From Amycolatopsis sp. (GTDB taxonomy: Bacteria; Actinomycetota; Actinomycetes; Mycobacteriales; Pseudonocardiaceae), in assembly GCF_025464955.1 (NCBI RefSeq), contig NZ_JAODNM010000117.1, positions 1-64,000 on the forward strand: 64,000 bases of DNA, read 5' to 3'. The stretch's first letter is position 1. Each line of letters begins with the position of its first letter. Made by a program: the position numbers and the translations under genes. Below, one piece after another: positions 8,977 through 17,259 of this stretch. The notes under the pieces are model-generated. The model saw only the letters and a program-made list of their open reading frames with translations. It ran no database searches and was not told the origin of the DNA.

Positions 8977-9890
8977 GTGGACTCTGGGCGGGCGTTGATA
9001 TCGGCGCTTCGAAAACGCTGGTCGTGCTCTGTGACGATGGCGGCGTCGAGGTTGCCGACGCGGCGGTTCCGACGGATGCCGCGCACAGCGGCGGAGAGTC
9101 CATTCTGGACACAGCGGCTCAGCTGATCGCGCAGCTCGTTGCGGGCGCGGAGTTGTCGGGGGTCGGCGTAGGCGCTGCCGGTGTGATCGACGACATCGCC
9201 GGGCTGGTGGTGGCCACCGGCGACTCGTTCACCGGCTGGGCGGGCACCGCGATCAACGCCGGACTGTCCGCGCGGCTCGGCGGGGTGCCGGTGCGGGCCG
9301 ACAACGACGTCAACGCTCTCCTGCTCGGCGAACTGTCCGAATCCGGCGACGTCCGACAAGCGCTCGGGATCACCCTGGGCACCGGCGTCGGCGGGGCGTT
9401 GCTGGTGGACGGCAGGTTGTTGCACGGCGAGGGAAACACCGCGGGGGAGATCGGCCACATTGGACGGTTCGGCGACGCCCCTTGCACCTGCGGGCAGCGC
9501 GGACACCTCGAGGCCTACGCCTCGGGCCGGTCGCTGTCCCGCCGGTACACCGAAGCGACCGGCCGGAACCTATCCGCCGCGGATGTCGCGGCGGCCGCCT
9601 CGGCCGGTGACGTCGATGCTGCGGCGGTGTACGAAGAGGCTGGCCGCTACCTCGGCGTCACGATCGCCCAGACCGGAGGGCTACTCGGGTTGGGCCTGGC
9701 GATCCTCGGCGGCAGCGTGACCAGATCCTGGCCCCTGCTGGAGAAGTCGGTCCAGCGGGCCCTCGACGAGCAGCCGCTCCTGTCCGGGAACCCGGTGACA
9801 GTGCGGCTGTCCCGCCTGGGCGCGAAGGCTGTCGCCCTCGGTGCCATCGAGCTGGTCAGGCCACGGCTGGTCAGACCTCGGAGTGGCTGA
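8973..9890 (+). CDS. ROK family sugar kinase/N-acetylglucosamine kinase-like protein
   Basis: 305 residues of the ROK fold. It shows the ATP phosphate motif GVDIGASKT (residues 7-15), the Asp-containing ADNDVNALLLGE, LGTGVGGALLVDG and the zinc-loop region PCTCGQRGHLEAYASG. The last usual zinc Cys of the CxCGxxGCxE motif is His here. No helix-turn-helix precedes the kinase domain, so it is a kinase type rather than a repressor. The GTG start overlaps the ABC ATPase stop. In this setting it may phosphorylate an amino sugar brought in with peptidoglycan fragments (inference). Confidence 0.88.
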   Translation: MSGLWAGVDIGASKTLVVLCDDGGVEVADAAVPTDAAHSGGESILDTAAQLIAQLVAGAELSGVGVGAAGVIDDIAGLVVATGDSFTGWAGTAINAGLSARLGGVPVRADNDVNALLLGELSESGDVRQALGITLGTGVGGALLVDGRLLHGEGNTAGEIGHIGRFGDAPCTCGQRGHLEAYASGRSLSRRYTEATGRNLSAADVAAAASAGDVDAAAVYEEAGRYLGVTIAQTGGLLGLGLAILGGSVTRSWPLLEKSVQRALDEQPLLSGNPVTVRLSRLGAKAVALGAIELVRPRLVRPRSG

Positions 9891-10407
9891 CGAGCTCGTC
9901 GACCGCGCGACGGCGTCGGATGCCTCGCAGCATCAGCCCGCCGTCCAGCTTGCGAGCCAGCGGCGACGGCGGCACGGCGAGCACCGCACAACCGGCTCGC
10001 GCGGTGCAGTAACGCGAGACTGACGCGGTCACTGCGCGGCGGAACACGTTCCGGCTGCCGGCACCGATCACCAGGAGGTCGGTCTCCTTGTCGGCCAGGC
10101 CCACCAGCACCCGGCCGGGATTGCCGCGCGCGACGAGCAGGCGCACGTCGACGTCGGACGGAAAGCCGCCGAACGCCTCCTCCCACGCGTGCTGCAGCTG
10201 CTCCCAGGCCGACCGCTCCCAGTACCGGCGCAGATGCGGGCTGGGCGCCCGCCGATCGATCGCTTCGCCGCCAGGCGGCATCCACGCGAGCACGCCATAC
10301 ACGGTCGCACCAGTCAACCGGGCTTCCGCGACGCCGCGGCGCAACGCCCGCAAGCTGCCGACCGACCCGTCCACGCCGACGATAATGCGCCGAACGCCGT
10401 CTTCCAC
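9871..10407 (-). CDS. Universal stress protein family
   Basis: 178 residues starting at GTG 10407, preceded by AAAGGACAAAGG; a longer reading from 10629 adds a low-complexity basic stretch and crosses an intergenic hairpin, so it was rejected. The opening RRIIVGVDGSVGSLRAL and the block DLLVIGAGSRNVFRRAV-TASVSRYC followed by CAVLAVP are typical Usp motifs; the G-x2-G-x9-G(S) ATP loop is only partly kept. Its 3' end overlaps the ROK gene tail by 20 bp in the convergent direction. Role: probably stress-related nucleotide sensing, not further specified. Confidence 0.85.
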   Translation of the reverse strand: MEDGVRRIIVGVDGSVGSLRALRRGVAEARLTGATVYGVLAWMPPGGEAIDRRAPSPHLRRYWERSAWEQLQHAWEEAFGGFPSDVDVRLLVARGNPGRVLVGLADKETDLLVIGAGSRNVFRRAVTASVSRYCTARAGCAVLAVPPSPLARKLDGGLMLRGIRRRRAVDELVSHSEV

Positions 10408-10555
10408 GCCCTTTGTCCTTTCACTACAACACTTCTGCTCATCCCACGATCGCACCCGTTTCCGCTGGCCGAGCTCTCCCTTGACGTTCCCCCAACGCCC
10501 CTCACCCCCACCTTGACGCCGCCTTTGCGCGTGGCCTGACATCAGATCCAGCGCC

Positions 10556-10617
10556 CCCTCAGGGGCACCTTGAGTGCGTTCAACGCTGCGTTCAACGCCA
10601 TAGGGTGGCCCTGAGGG
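10556..10617. repeat. Intergenic palindrome, family 3 (CCCTCAGGG type)
   Basis: Arms CCCTCAGGGGCACCTTG (10556-10572) and TAGGGTGGCCCTGAGGG (10601-10617) pair with three mismatches. The 28-nt loop holds two copies of TGCGTTCAACGC. It lies between the lysR stop (10622) and the usp upstream region and may terminate lysR. A related element sits at 13053-13103. Confidence 0.75.
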
Positions 10618-10621
10618 AACC

Positions 10622-11494
10622 TCAGGCACTCAGAGCGAGGGCCAGGAAGGCGTGGGCGGCCGGGGACAGCGGGCCGGCGCGGTGGACCAGGCCGACGCGC
10701 CGCCGGATGACCGGCGTCGTCGTGCACACCCGGGCGCCCCGGTTCCGCGCGTCGACGGCGAGCGACGTCGGCAGCAGTGTCGCGCCGGCGCCGGCCAGCA
10801 CGAGCGGCACGATCGACTCCCGATGCCCGGTCTCGACGGCGATGTGCGGGACGACGCCGACCGACGACAACGACTGGTCGAGCAGGGCCCGGGTCGACGA
10901 GCCGGCCGGGCTGGCCACCCACGGCAGCGTCGCGAGGTCCTCGAGCGCCAGCACGTCGATCGACGGGTCGAGCAGGCTGTCCGGCAGGACGACGAGCAGC
11001 TCCTGCTCCCCGAGGTCGCGCTCGACGAGGTCGCCGGCGGCCAGCGGCAGATGCGCGACGCCGAGTTCACACTGTCCGGTGCGCACCAGGTCACCGACCG
11101 AACCGGTGTCCTCCGGCTCGGCCAGCCCGATCACCACGTCCGGGAACGCGCGCCGGAACGCGCCGATCAGCGGGGCCAGCGGGTCGACGGCCAGCGTCGA
11201 CAGGCTTGCCAGGTCGAATCGGCCGCCGGTGAGTCCGATCACCTCCTGGACGGACGCGCGGGCCGTCGCGGCGTCCCGGATCATCTGCCGCGCGGGCCCG
11301 ACCAGCGCGTCCCCGGCCGCGGACAGCACGAGGCGGCGGCCGACCCGGTGGAAAAGCTCGGTCCCGAAGTCCTTTTCCAGCGTTTTGATCATCTGTGACA
11401 GCGACGGCTGCGCGATTCGCAGCGCGGCCGCCGCCTTGGTGACGCCGTCGTGGTCGACCACGGCGAGGAAGTACTCGAGATGCCGGAGTTCCAT
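10622..11494 (-). CDS. LysR family transcriptional regulator
   Basis: 290 residues. The N-terminal winged helix-turn-helix starts MELRHLEYFLAVVDHDGVTK and carries AAAALRIAQPSLSQMIKTLE. The LysR substrate-binding domain follows from about residue 90 (GRFDLASLSTLAVDPLAPL). The ATG at 11494 is chosen because the HTH starts at residue 2; a very long open frame upstream is antisense to the MFS gene. It is divergent from the MFS exporter, which it probably controls. A small perfect inverted repeat lies against its start codon. Confidence 0.92.
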   Translation of the reverse strand: MELRHLEYFLAVVDHDGVTKAAAALRIAQPSLSQMIKTLEKDFGTELFHRVGRRLVLSAAGDALVGPARQMIRDAATARASVQEVIGLTGGRFDLASLSTLAVDPLAPLIGAFRRAFPDVVIGLAEPEDTGSVGDLVRTGQCELGVAHLPLAAGDLVERDLGEQELLVVLPDSLLDPSIDVLALEDLATLPWVASPAGSSTRALLDQSLSSVGVVPHIAVETGHRESIVPLVLAGAGATLLPTSLAVDARNRGARVCTTTPVIRRRVGLVHRAGPLSPAAHAFLALALSA

Positions 11495-11509
11495 ATAGGA
11501 ACATCCTAT
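11495..11509. promoter_or_regulatory. Inverted repeat ATAGGA-ACA-TCCTAT at the lysR start
   Basis: A perfect 6-bp inverted repeat with a 3-bp spacer directly abuts the lysR ATG and overlaps its Shine-Dalgarno region. It lies in the 60-90-bp gap shared with the divergent exporter. Its place fits autorepression or co-control by the LysR protein, which is inference. Confidence 0.5.
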
Positions 11510-11584
11510 GCCAATGACGTGAATCTTGTCTTTGACCTCTGAATCGCTCGGTCTTTGAATAGAAGGGGAGCTGAGGAGGCTGAC

Positions 11585-12994
11585 GTGTCGGTGCTGGACG
11601 TTCGACGTCGGATCTTCACCGAACCCGCGCCGCTCGCCTCGATCGCCGCCAGCCCGCGTGCCCCCTGGTACGCCGTCGCGACCGTGTGCGTCGGCGCGTT
11701 CATGGGCCAGCTCGACGCCAGCATCGTCACCCTTGCCCTGCCGACGATGAGCCGCGACTTCGGTGTCAGCGTCGGCGCGGTGGAATGGGTGTCGCTCTCG
11801 TACCTGCTCACGGTCGTCGCCGCGGTCACCGTCTTCGGCTGGCTCGCCGACGCGATCGGCCGGAAGCTCTTGTACACCTACGGTTTCGGCGTGTTCGTGC
11901 TCGGCTCGGCGCTGTGCGGCTTCGCGCCGAACCTCGGGTTGCTCATCGCCGCGCGGGTGCTGCAGGCCCTCGGCGCGGCGATGTTGCAGGCCAACAGCGT
12001 CGCGCTGATCCGCCAGGTCATGCCGCCGGACCGCCTCGGCCGCGGGATCGGCGTCCAGGGCGCCGCGCAGGCCGTCGGCCTCGCGCTGGGGCCGACGGTC
12101 GGCGGACTGCTGATGACCCTCGGCGGCTGGCCGTTGATCTTCCTGGTCAACGTGCCGTTCGGGCTGGTCGGGTTGGTGGCGGGCCGGTACCTGCTGCCGC
12201 GCAGCGCGCCCTCGTGCCGGAACCCGTTCGACACGGTTGGCGCCGCCTTGTTCGTCCCCGCCTCGGCGTTGCTGCTCGTCGTCGTCTCGCTCGGACGTGA
12301 GCTGCGCTGGGACTCCGTGCTGCCGTACGCAGTGCTGGGCGGGGCCGTCGCGCTCGCCGTCACCTTCGTGCGGCACGAACGCCGGACGCGCTATCCGTTC
12401 GTGGCGATGTCGTTGTTCGGCAACCGGACCTTCGTCGCTGGGGTCACCACGGCGCTGCTTTCGTACCTGGTGATGTTCGGGCTGCTGTTCGCCGCGCCGT
12501 TCGTCCTGCAGTACGCCCACGGCCTGTCCCCAGCCCACGCCGGACTGCTGCTGGGGGCGTTCCCCGTGTGCCTCGCGATCACCGCGCCGCTGGCCGGACG
12601 CCTGGCCGACGCCGTCGGCGCCCGGGTCGTGACTGCGTGCGGGCTCCTGCTGACCACGGTCGCGCTCGCCTGGCTGGCTTTCGCCGCCGGCACGACCGGG
12701 CTGGTCGTCGGCCTGGCGGTCGCCGGGATCGGGCTCGGCGCGTTCACCCCGGCCAACAACGCCGCCGTGATGGGTGCAGTGCCGCGCGAGCGCGCCGGCA
12801 CCGCGGGCGGCCTGCTCAACATGATCCGCGGCATGGGCACCGCGCTCGGCGTCGCGGTCACCGGAGTCGTCTACGAGGGCTTCGCGGGCAGCGGCGCCGG
12901 AGGCGGATTCCGCGCGGCAGCCCTGTTCCTGGCCGCCGCGGCCTTGGCGGGGGCGGCGTTGTGCCTGAGCGTGCGGACCCAGCGTGGCTCGTGA
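11585..12994 (+). CDS. MFS drug exporter, DHA2 (EmrB/QacA) family
   Basis: 469 residues with about 12-14 hydrophobic segments. The opening APWYAVATVCVGAFMGQLD-ASIVTLALPTM and the motif A region WLADAIGRKLLYTYGF are typical of DHA2 exporters; motif C appears as VGLALGPTVGGLL. The GTG at 11585 has a GAGGAGG site 8 bp upstream, so it is preferred over 11555. It is divergent from the LysR gene. The likely role is proton-coupled efflux of toxic compounds; the substrate is not evident. Confidence 0.9.
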   Translation: MSVLDVRRRIFTEPAPLASIAASPRAPWYAVATVCVGAFMGQLDASIVTLALPTMSRDFGVSVGAVEWVSLSYLLTVVAAVTVFGWLADAIGRKLLYTYGFGVFVLGSALCGFAPNLGLLIAARVLQALGAAMLQANSVALIRQVMPPDRLGRGIGVQGAAQAVGLALGPTVGGLLMTLGGWPLIFLVNVPFGLVGLVAGRYLLPRSAPSCRNPFDTVGAALFVPASALLLVVVSLGRELRWDSVLPYAVLGGAVALAVTFVRHERRTRYPFVAMSLFGNRTFVAGVTTALLSYLVMFGLLFAAPFVLQYAHGLSPAHAGLLLGAFPVCLAITAPLAGRLADAVGARVVTACGLLLTTVALAWLAFAAGTTGLVVGLAVAGIGLGAFTPANNAAVMGAVPRERAGTAGGLLNMIRGMGTALGVAVTGVVYEGFAGSGAGGGFRAAALFLAAAALAGAALCLSVRTQRGS

Positions 12995-13052
12995 GTGTTG
13001 CGGCCGCGCCCGTGGCTGACGATTCCCTTCTTCCGGAGCACTAGCGTCAGTT

Positions 13053-13103
13053 CCCTCGGGGCCACCCTTGCGGCTTCTAACGCCACAAGGGTGGCCCCGA
13101 GGG
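13053..13103. terminator. Perfect 18-bp hairpin between convergent genes (family 3)
   Basis: CCCTCGGGGCCACCCTTG (13053-13070) and CAAGGGTGGCCCCGAGGG (13086-13103) are exact reverse complements around a 15-nt loop ending in AACGCCA. It sits between the ends of the exporter (+) and a membrane protein gene (-) and can act as a bidirectional terminator. The arm sequence resembles the element at 10556-10617. Confidence 0.8.
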
Positions 13104-13116
13104 GTCCTTCGCGAAG

Positions 13117-13530
13117 TCAGGACTCGGCGGCGGCGGTGCTCCTGGAGGTGTGGCGGAGCCAGAGGAGGCCGAGGATCGGCAGGACGAGCGGGATGAACCC
13201 GTAACCGCGGCCGTACACCGACCACACGGTGGCGTCGGGGAACGCGGCGGTGTCGAACACGCTCAGCGTGCCCACGACCAGCACCCCGAGGAACTCGATG
13301 CTGCACGAGACGAGCGCGACCCGCCGCCAGGCGTCCTTGGTGCTCGCCAGCGCGACGGTGGCGAGGATGTAGATCACGGCGGCGACCGCGGAGAGCAGGT
13401 AGGCCAGCGGGGCTTCGTGGAACTTCGTGCCGATCTGCACGCCCGCCCTCGACGTCGCGGCGAGCGCGAAGATCGCGTAAACCGCGACCAGCACCCGGCC
13501 TGGCCCGGTCACGCTCTTATGCTCTGCCAC
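13117..13530 (-). CDS. Small integral membrane protein
   Basis: 137 residues with four predicted hydrophobic segments (VLVAVYAIFALAAT; LLSAVAAVIYILATVALAS; VALVSCSIEFLGVLVVGTLS; FIPLVLPILGLLWL). A conserved-looking SVYGRGYGFIPLVLP stretch precedes the last helix. I do not know a function; similar small proteins occur in pairs in actinobacteria. Its start overlaps the end of the next upstream gene (13517) by 14 bp, so the two are translated together. Confidence 0.8.
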   Translation of the reverse strand: MAEHKSVTGPGRVLVAVYAIFALAATSRAGVQIGTKFHEAPLAYLLSAVAAVIYILATVALASTKDAWRRVALVSCSIEFLGVLVVGTLSVFDTAAFPDATVWSVYGRGYGFIPLVLPILGLLWLRHTSRSTAAAES

Positions 13531-13897
13531 TCCACACCTCGTTCAATCGCAGGACCATCACCGGGATCGCCAGGCAGGTGATCCCGAGCACCACTGTCGA
13601 GGACCGGCTGCGCTCGGCCAGCGCCCACACCGCGCCCACCGGTAGGACCAGCAGGCAGCCGATCAGGTACGCGAGGTACGTCGCGATGTTCCCGGCGAGC
13701 CCGCCGCGGATCAGCAGCACGACCCCGACGACCAGCTGGGCGACGAGCAGCAGCTCGATGAAGGCCAGCCCGGCGAGCAGCGGGCGCTCCGGCGGCCGGT
13801 TGCGGCCCGCCTGGACGAAGCTCCACACCGCCACGAGCAGCGCGCACAGCTCGATCGCCACCGCGAACCCACCGACCACCATTCCTCCATTTGCCAC
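13517..13897 (-). CDS. Small integral membrane protein
   Basis: 126 residues with four hydrophobic segments and a charged loop QAGRNRPPERPL after the first helix. Function unknown. The GTG at 13897 has no clear ribosome site. A GTG seven codons in follows GGAGG with a 4-base gap and may be the true start. It is the first gene of a two-gene membrane-protein operon divergent from the lanthipeptide cluster. Confidence 0.78.
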   Translation of the reverse strand: MANGGMVVGGFAVAIELCALLVAVWSFVQAGRNRPPERPLLAGLAFIELLLVAQLVVGVVLLIRGGLAGNIATYLAYLIGCLLVLPVGAVWALAERSRSSTVVLGITCLAIPVMVLRLNEVWSGRA

Positions 13898-14333
13898 TTG
13901 AGGATCAAAGTACTACGAGGCCGCACACCCAATCGCCGCCGACCTTCGACAGCGGCGTCCGGGCGTGCGGGGAGCGCCCCGGAAAGTCCATTGTGGACGC
14001 CCACGGCCGCCCAGCTCCAGGGCGGGAGTGAAAATAATTATCCAACTGAAGTTAATGACATAGTGCCAATTCGGTGGTTAGAATTCAGGTAGGCAGCTTC
14101 GACCAGCCGTGATGACGGCGAGGAATTTCGTTACGCCCCGATTGGGTGGTTATTCTTTTCGTGACTCTCACCCTGTGTCGGCCTACTGCCGGGTAGCGGG
14201 CATTGTTGCCTACCCTGAACAGACCAGTTGAACCCCCGGTATGGCGGATTGGCTGTAGGGGTCTCGGCATGGGGGAATGTTCCACGTCCGCCGCAGGTGT
14301 CGGCGGCGGGAATTCAGCCGGGAAAGGGCCCCC
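13898..14333 (+). promoter_or_regulatory. AT-richer regulatory region of the lanthipeptide cluster
   Basis: This 436-bp gap is clearly richer in A/T than its surroundings (runs such as GTGAAAATAATTATCC). It holds an imperfect direct repeat ATTCGGTGGTTA (about 14070) and ATTGGGTGGTTA (about 14140) about 70 bp apart. An inverted repeat GGGTAG (14191-14196) / CTACCC (14210-14215) follows. These are candidate activator sites for lanKC. No coding sequence is supported here. A precise promoter could not be fixed by eye. Confidence 0.5.
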
Positions 14334-16940
14334 ATGGATCTCAGGTACGAGGCGTTCTGCTTCGCGGATCCGTTGTTCTTCGACGAGCAGCGTGATACCG
14401 GTGTGCCTGAGTCCGACTTCGCCGGCGCGCTGCCCGTCCCGGCGTCCGGCTGGGTGTCCGGTGAGCACGGGGTGTGGCGTATGCTTCGGCCCGAAGGGCA
14501 GGATTTACCCTTACAGGGCTGGAAGATCCACGTCTCGGCTGGTCTGGACAATGCTGACAGCGTGCTCGCGACGGTGCACGCGCATTGTATCGAGCACGTA
14601 GTCGCCTTCAAGCATCTGCGAACCAGGTCGATACTGCTGGCGCGCAATTCGAAATACGCCCCGCGTGAGGGCAGCGGCAAGCTGCTCACCCTTTATCCGG
14701 CCGACGAGGACGAACTCGAGCAACTCCTTGTTGATCTTTCGCCGAAGCTCGAGGGCGAGCCGGGGCCGTACATACTCAGTGATCTTCGATATGGTAATGG
14801 CCCGCTCTATGTGCGTTACGGCGGATTCGCCGAGTTATGGGTCGAGTCCGCCGGCACGCGGGTCCTGGCCATCCGCCGCCCCGACGGAACGCTGGTCCCG
14901 GATAAGCGGGAACCGACGTTCTCGACCCCCGATTGGGTGAAAATTCCGAATTTCCTGGTCCCGCACCTGGCGGCCCGGAAGAGTGGTGATCCGGCCCAGT
15001 TCCCCTACCACGTCACCGGCTCCCTGCATTTCTCCAACGGCGGCGGTGTCTACCTCGCCGAGCGCAACGCCGACGGCGAGCGGGTCGTGCTCAAGGAGGC
15101 CCGCCCGCACGCCGGCCTCGATGCCCACGGTCTCGACGCCGTCGCCCGGCTGCGCGGCGAGCACGAGGTGCTCACCGCACTGGCCGGCATCCCGGGCATC
15201 CCGCGGGCCCACGACCGGTTCATCGTCTGGGAACACCACTTCCTCGAGATGGAGTACATGCCCGGGGTGTCGCTCGGCTCCTGGTTGGCCCGCAACTACC
15301 CGCTGACCAGGCGTGACCGTACCGAAGCGGACTTCGCCGAGTACACCGCGCGAGCGCTGGAGCTGCTGGACCGCATCACCGGCATCATCGACCAGGTCCA
15401 CGAACGCGGTTTCGTCTTCGGCGACCTCCACGGTCTCAACGTCCTCGTCGACATCGAGGCGAACGGACGCGACTTCGGCCAGGTTTCGCTGATCGACTTC
15501 GAGCTCTCGGGCAGCGTCGAGGACGGCGGCAGGCGGGCGCTGGGCGCCCCCGGGTTCCGCGCCCCGGCCGATCGCACCGGCTTCGAAATCGACGCGCACG
15601 CCCTCGCGGCGTTGCGGCTCTGGCTGTTCCTGCCCTTGAACACGCTGCTCGAGCTGGCCCCGGCGAAGCTGCATGGCCTGGTCGACTTCATCGAGCGGCG
15701 CTTCGACCTTCCCGACGGCTACGGCGCGTCGATCCTGCGTGAGCTCGAACCGCGCACCGGCGCGGCCGTCGTCCCACAGCACACCGAGCTCGACCATGAG
15801 CGCCCCGACTTCAACGTCGTCCGCAAGTCGATCGCCGAAGCCATCCTGGCCAGCGCCACTCTCGAGCGGTTGGACAGGCTGTTCCCCGGCGACATCGACC
15901 AGTTCCGGCTCGGCGGTTCCTGCTTCGGTTTCGGGGCAGCCGGTGTCTTGCACGCGCTGGACGTCACGGGCGCCGGACGGTACCCCGAGCACGAACGCTG
16001 GCTGCTCGACTCGGTTCGCCGCAACCCGCCGGCCCGTCCAGGGTTCTACGACGGTTCGTACGGGATCGCGTACGTCCTGGAGAACTTCGGCTACTCCGCC
16101 GAAGCATCGGCGCTGCTCAGCGCGTCCGCCGGCCTGGTCGAAACGACCGAGGACCACAGCCTCGAGAGCGGCCTGTCCGGCATCGGCCTCACGTTGCTGC
16201 ACTTCGCGGTTTCCCGGGGGGACAACGAGTTCGGCCGCCGCGCGTTGGCCATCGGGGTCCGCCTGGCACATCAGCTCGAGATGGCCGCGTCGCCGGGCAA
16301 GTTCGCCCGCGCCGGCCTGCTCAGCGGCTGGTCAGGGCCCGCGCTGTTGTTCATCCAGCTCTTCGAGCGGACAGGCGAGCCAGGCTGGCTCTCGTTTGCC
16401 GACCAGGCGCTGTGCCGTGACCTCGAAGAGTGCGTCACCGCGGACGACGGTTCGTTGCAGGCGCGCGACGGCGAGAGGCGGACGCTGCCGTATGTCGGTG
16501 TCGGCAGCGCGGGCGTGCTCATGGTCATCGAGGAGCTCGCGGCGAAACTTCCCGTGGCACCCGGAGTCGACGCCCGCAGCGTGGACAGCCTGGCCGGCCT
16601 GCGGCAAGCCTGCGAAGGCGAGTTCATGGTCTACCCGAGCCTCATGTACGGGCGGGGCGGGCTCATGTCCGCGCTGGCCATGGGCGAGCGACGCGCTCCG
16701 GAAAACACGACGTCCGACACTCGCGCGCTGATCGACCGGCACCTGTCCCGGTTGGCCTGGCACGCCGTCCCCTACCACGGCGGACTCGCCTTCCCCGGCA
16801 ACGAACTGCTGCGGTTGTCGATGGACGTCAACACCGGCGGCGCGGGAGTCCTGCTCTCGCTCGCCGCCACCCTGGACGGAACCGCGGTGCTGCCGTTCTT
16901 CGGCGCCGCGCATCCGTCCCCACGAGCCCCCGGTCATTGA
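14334..16940 (+). CDS. Class III lanthionine/labionin synthetase (LanKC, RamC-like)
   Basis: 868 residues, the usual LanKC size. Domains in order: a lyase domain (about 1-230), a Ser/Thr-kinase-like domain (about 235-520) with catalytic loop FGDLHGLNVLVD (Asp near 364) and metal loop LIDFELSG, and a LanC-like cyclase domain (about 540-868) with GSYGIAYVLENFGYSAEASA and SGLSGIGLTLLHF. The cyclase lacks the Cys-His-Cys zinc ligands, the mark of class III. It would phosphorylate, eliminate and cyclise Ser residues of the precursor encoded 36 bp downstream. The start follows GGGAAAGGG. Leu58, Leu60 and Leu168 use TTA codons, which bldA-type tRNA would have to read. Confidence 0.95.
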   Translation: MDLRYEAFCFADPLFFDEQRDTGVPESDFAGALPVPASGWVSGEHGVWRMLRPEGQDLPLQGWKIHVSAGLDNADSVLATVHAHCIEHVVAFKHLRTRSILLARNSKYAPREGSGKLLTLYPADEDELEQLLVDLSPKLEGEPGPYILSDLRYGNGPLYVRYGGFAELWVESAGTRVLAIRRPDGTLVPDKREPTFSTPDWVKIPNFLVPHLAARKSGDPAQFPYHVTGSLHFSNGGGVYLAERNADGERVVLKEARPHAGLDAHGLDAVARLRGEHEVLTALAGIPGIPRAHDRFIVWEHHFLEMEYMPGVSLGSWLARNYPLTRRDRTEADFAEYTARALELLDRITGIIDQVHERGFVFGDLHGLNVLVDIEANGRDFGQVSLIDFELSGSVEDGGRRALGAPGFRAPADRTGFEIDAHALAALRLWLFLPLNTLLELAPAKLHGLVDFIERRFDLPDGYGASILRELEPRTGAAVVPQHTELDHERPDFNVVRKSIAEAILASATLERLDRLFPGDIDQFRLGGSCFGFGAAGVLHALDVTGAGRYPEHERWLLDSVRRNPPARPGFYDGSYGIAYVLENFGYSAEASALLSASAGLVETTEDHSLESGLSGIGLTLLHFAVSRGDNEFGRRALAIGVRLAHQLEMAASPGKFARAGLLSGWSGPALLFIQLFERTGEPGWLSFADQALCRDLEECVTADDGSLQARDGERRTLPYVGVGSAGVLMVIEELAAKLPVAPGVDARSVDSLAGLRQACEGEFMVYPSLMYGRGGLMSALAMGERRAPENTTSDTRALIDRHLSRLAWHAVPYHGGLAFPGNELLRLSMDVNTGGAGVLLSLAATLDGTAVLPFFGAAHPSPRAPGH

Positions 16941-16976
16941 CGGCCGGTGGAGTTTCACCAACGAAAGGGAACCACC

Positions 16977-17132
16977 ATGGACCTCGTACTCGACCTGCAG
17001 GCAATGACCGCTCCCGAAGCGATGGAAGGCCACGAGGGCGGCGGACACGGCGGCGGTCACGGCGGTGCCCAGAGCAACCTGAGCCTGCTCGCCGCGTGCA
17101 GCAACAGCACGCTCAGCCTGCTCGCCTGCTGA
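16977..17132 (+). CDS. Class III lanthipeptide precursor (RamS/AmfS-like, LanA)
   Basis: 51 residues with ATG at 16977 behind GAAAGGGA. The leader MDLVLDLQAMTAPEAMEG has the LxDLQ motif (residues 5-8) that class III synthetases recognise. A Gly/His spacer (residues 18-30, His19, His24, His28) follows. The core SNLSLLAAC-SNSTLSLLAC holds two Ser-x2-Ser-xn-Cys ring motifs: S33/S36/C41 (n=4) and S44/S47/C51 (n=3). The known RamS core also has two such motifs, each with n=3. The product is probably a two-ring labionin or lanthionine peptide, surfactant- or morphogen-like or antimicrobial (inference). No dedicated leader protease is nearby. Confidence 0.93.
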   Translation: MDLVLDLQAMTAPEAMEGHEGGGHGGGHGGAQSNLSLLAACSNSTLSLLAC

Positions 17133-17164
17133 GTTCGACTGACCAGCTGTAGTCCGGATCAGTA

Positions 17165-17209
17165 AGGCGCGGGAGCGGCACAGGCCAAGTGCGCCGCTCC
17201 CGCGCCTTT
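17165..17209 (+). terminator. Strong hairpin between precursor and exporter genes
   Basis: A perfect 15-bp GC-rich stem (17165-17179 with 17193-17207) encloses a 13-nt loop and is followed by TTTGATT. It lies 32 bp past the precursor stop and about 50 bp before ramA. It likely ends most precursor transcripts and stabilises their 3' end, so the substrate is made in excess over the exporters. Confidence 0.85.
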
Positions 17210-17259
17210 GATTCTGCGGTAGTCATGACTCTTTTCGGTAGTTTTCGAGAGGTTTTCAC

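Noticed and set aside
11495..13306. Long minus-strand open frame extending the LysR gene by about 600 residues
   Set aside because: It is antisense to the MFS exporter, has the low-complexity Arg/Gly/Gln composition of GC-rich shadow frames, and the LysR HTH starts right at the ATG at 11494.
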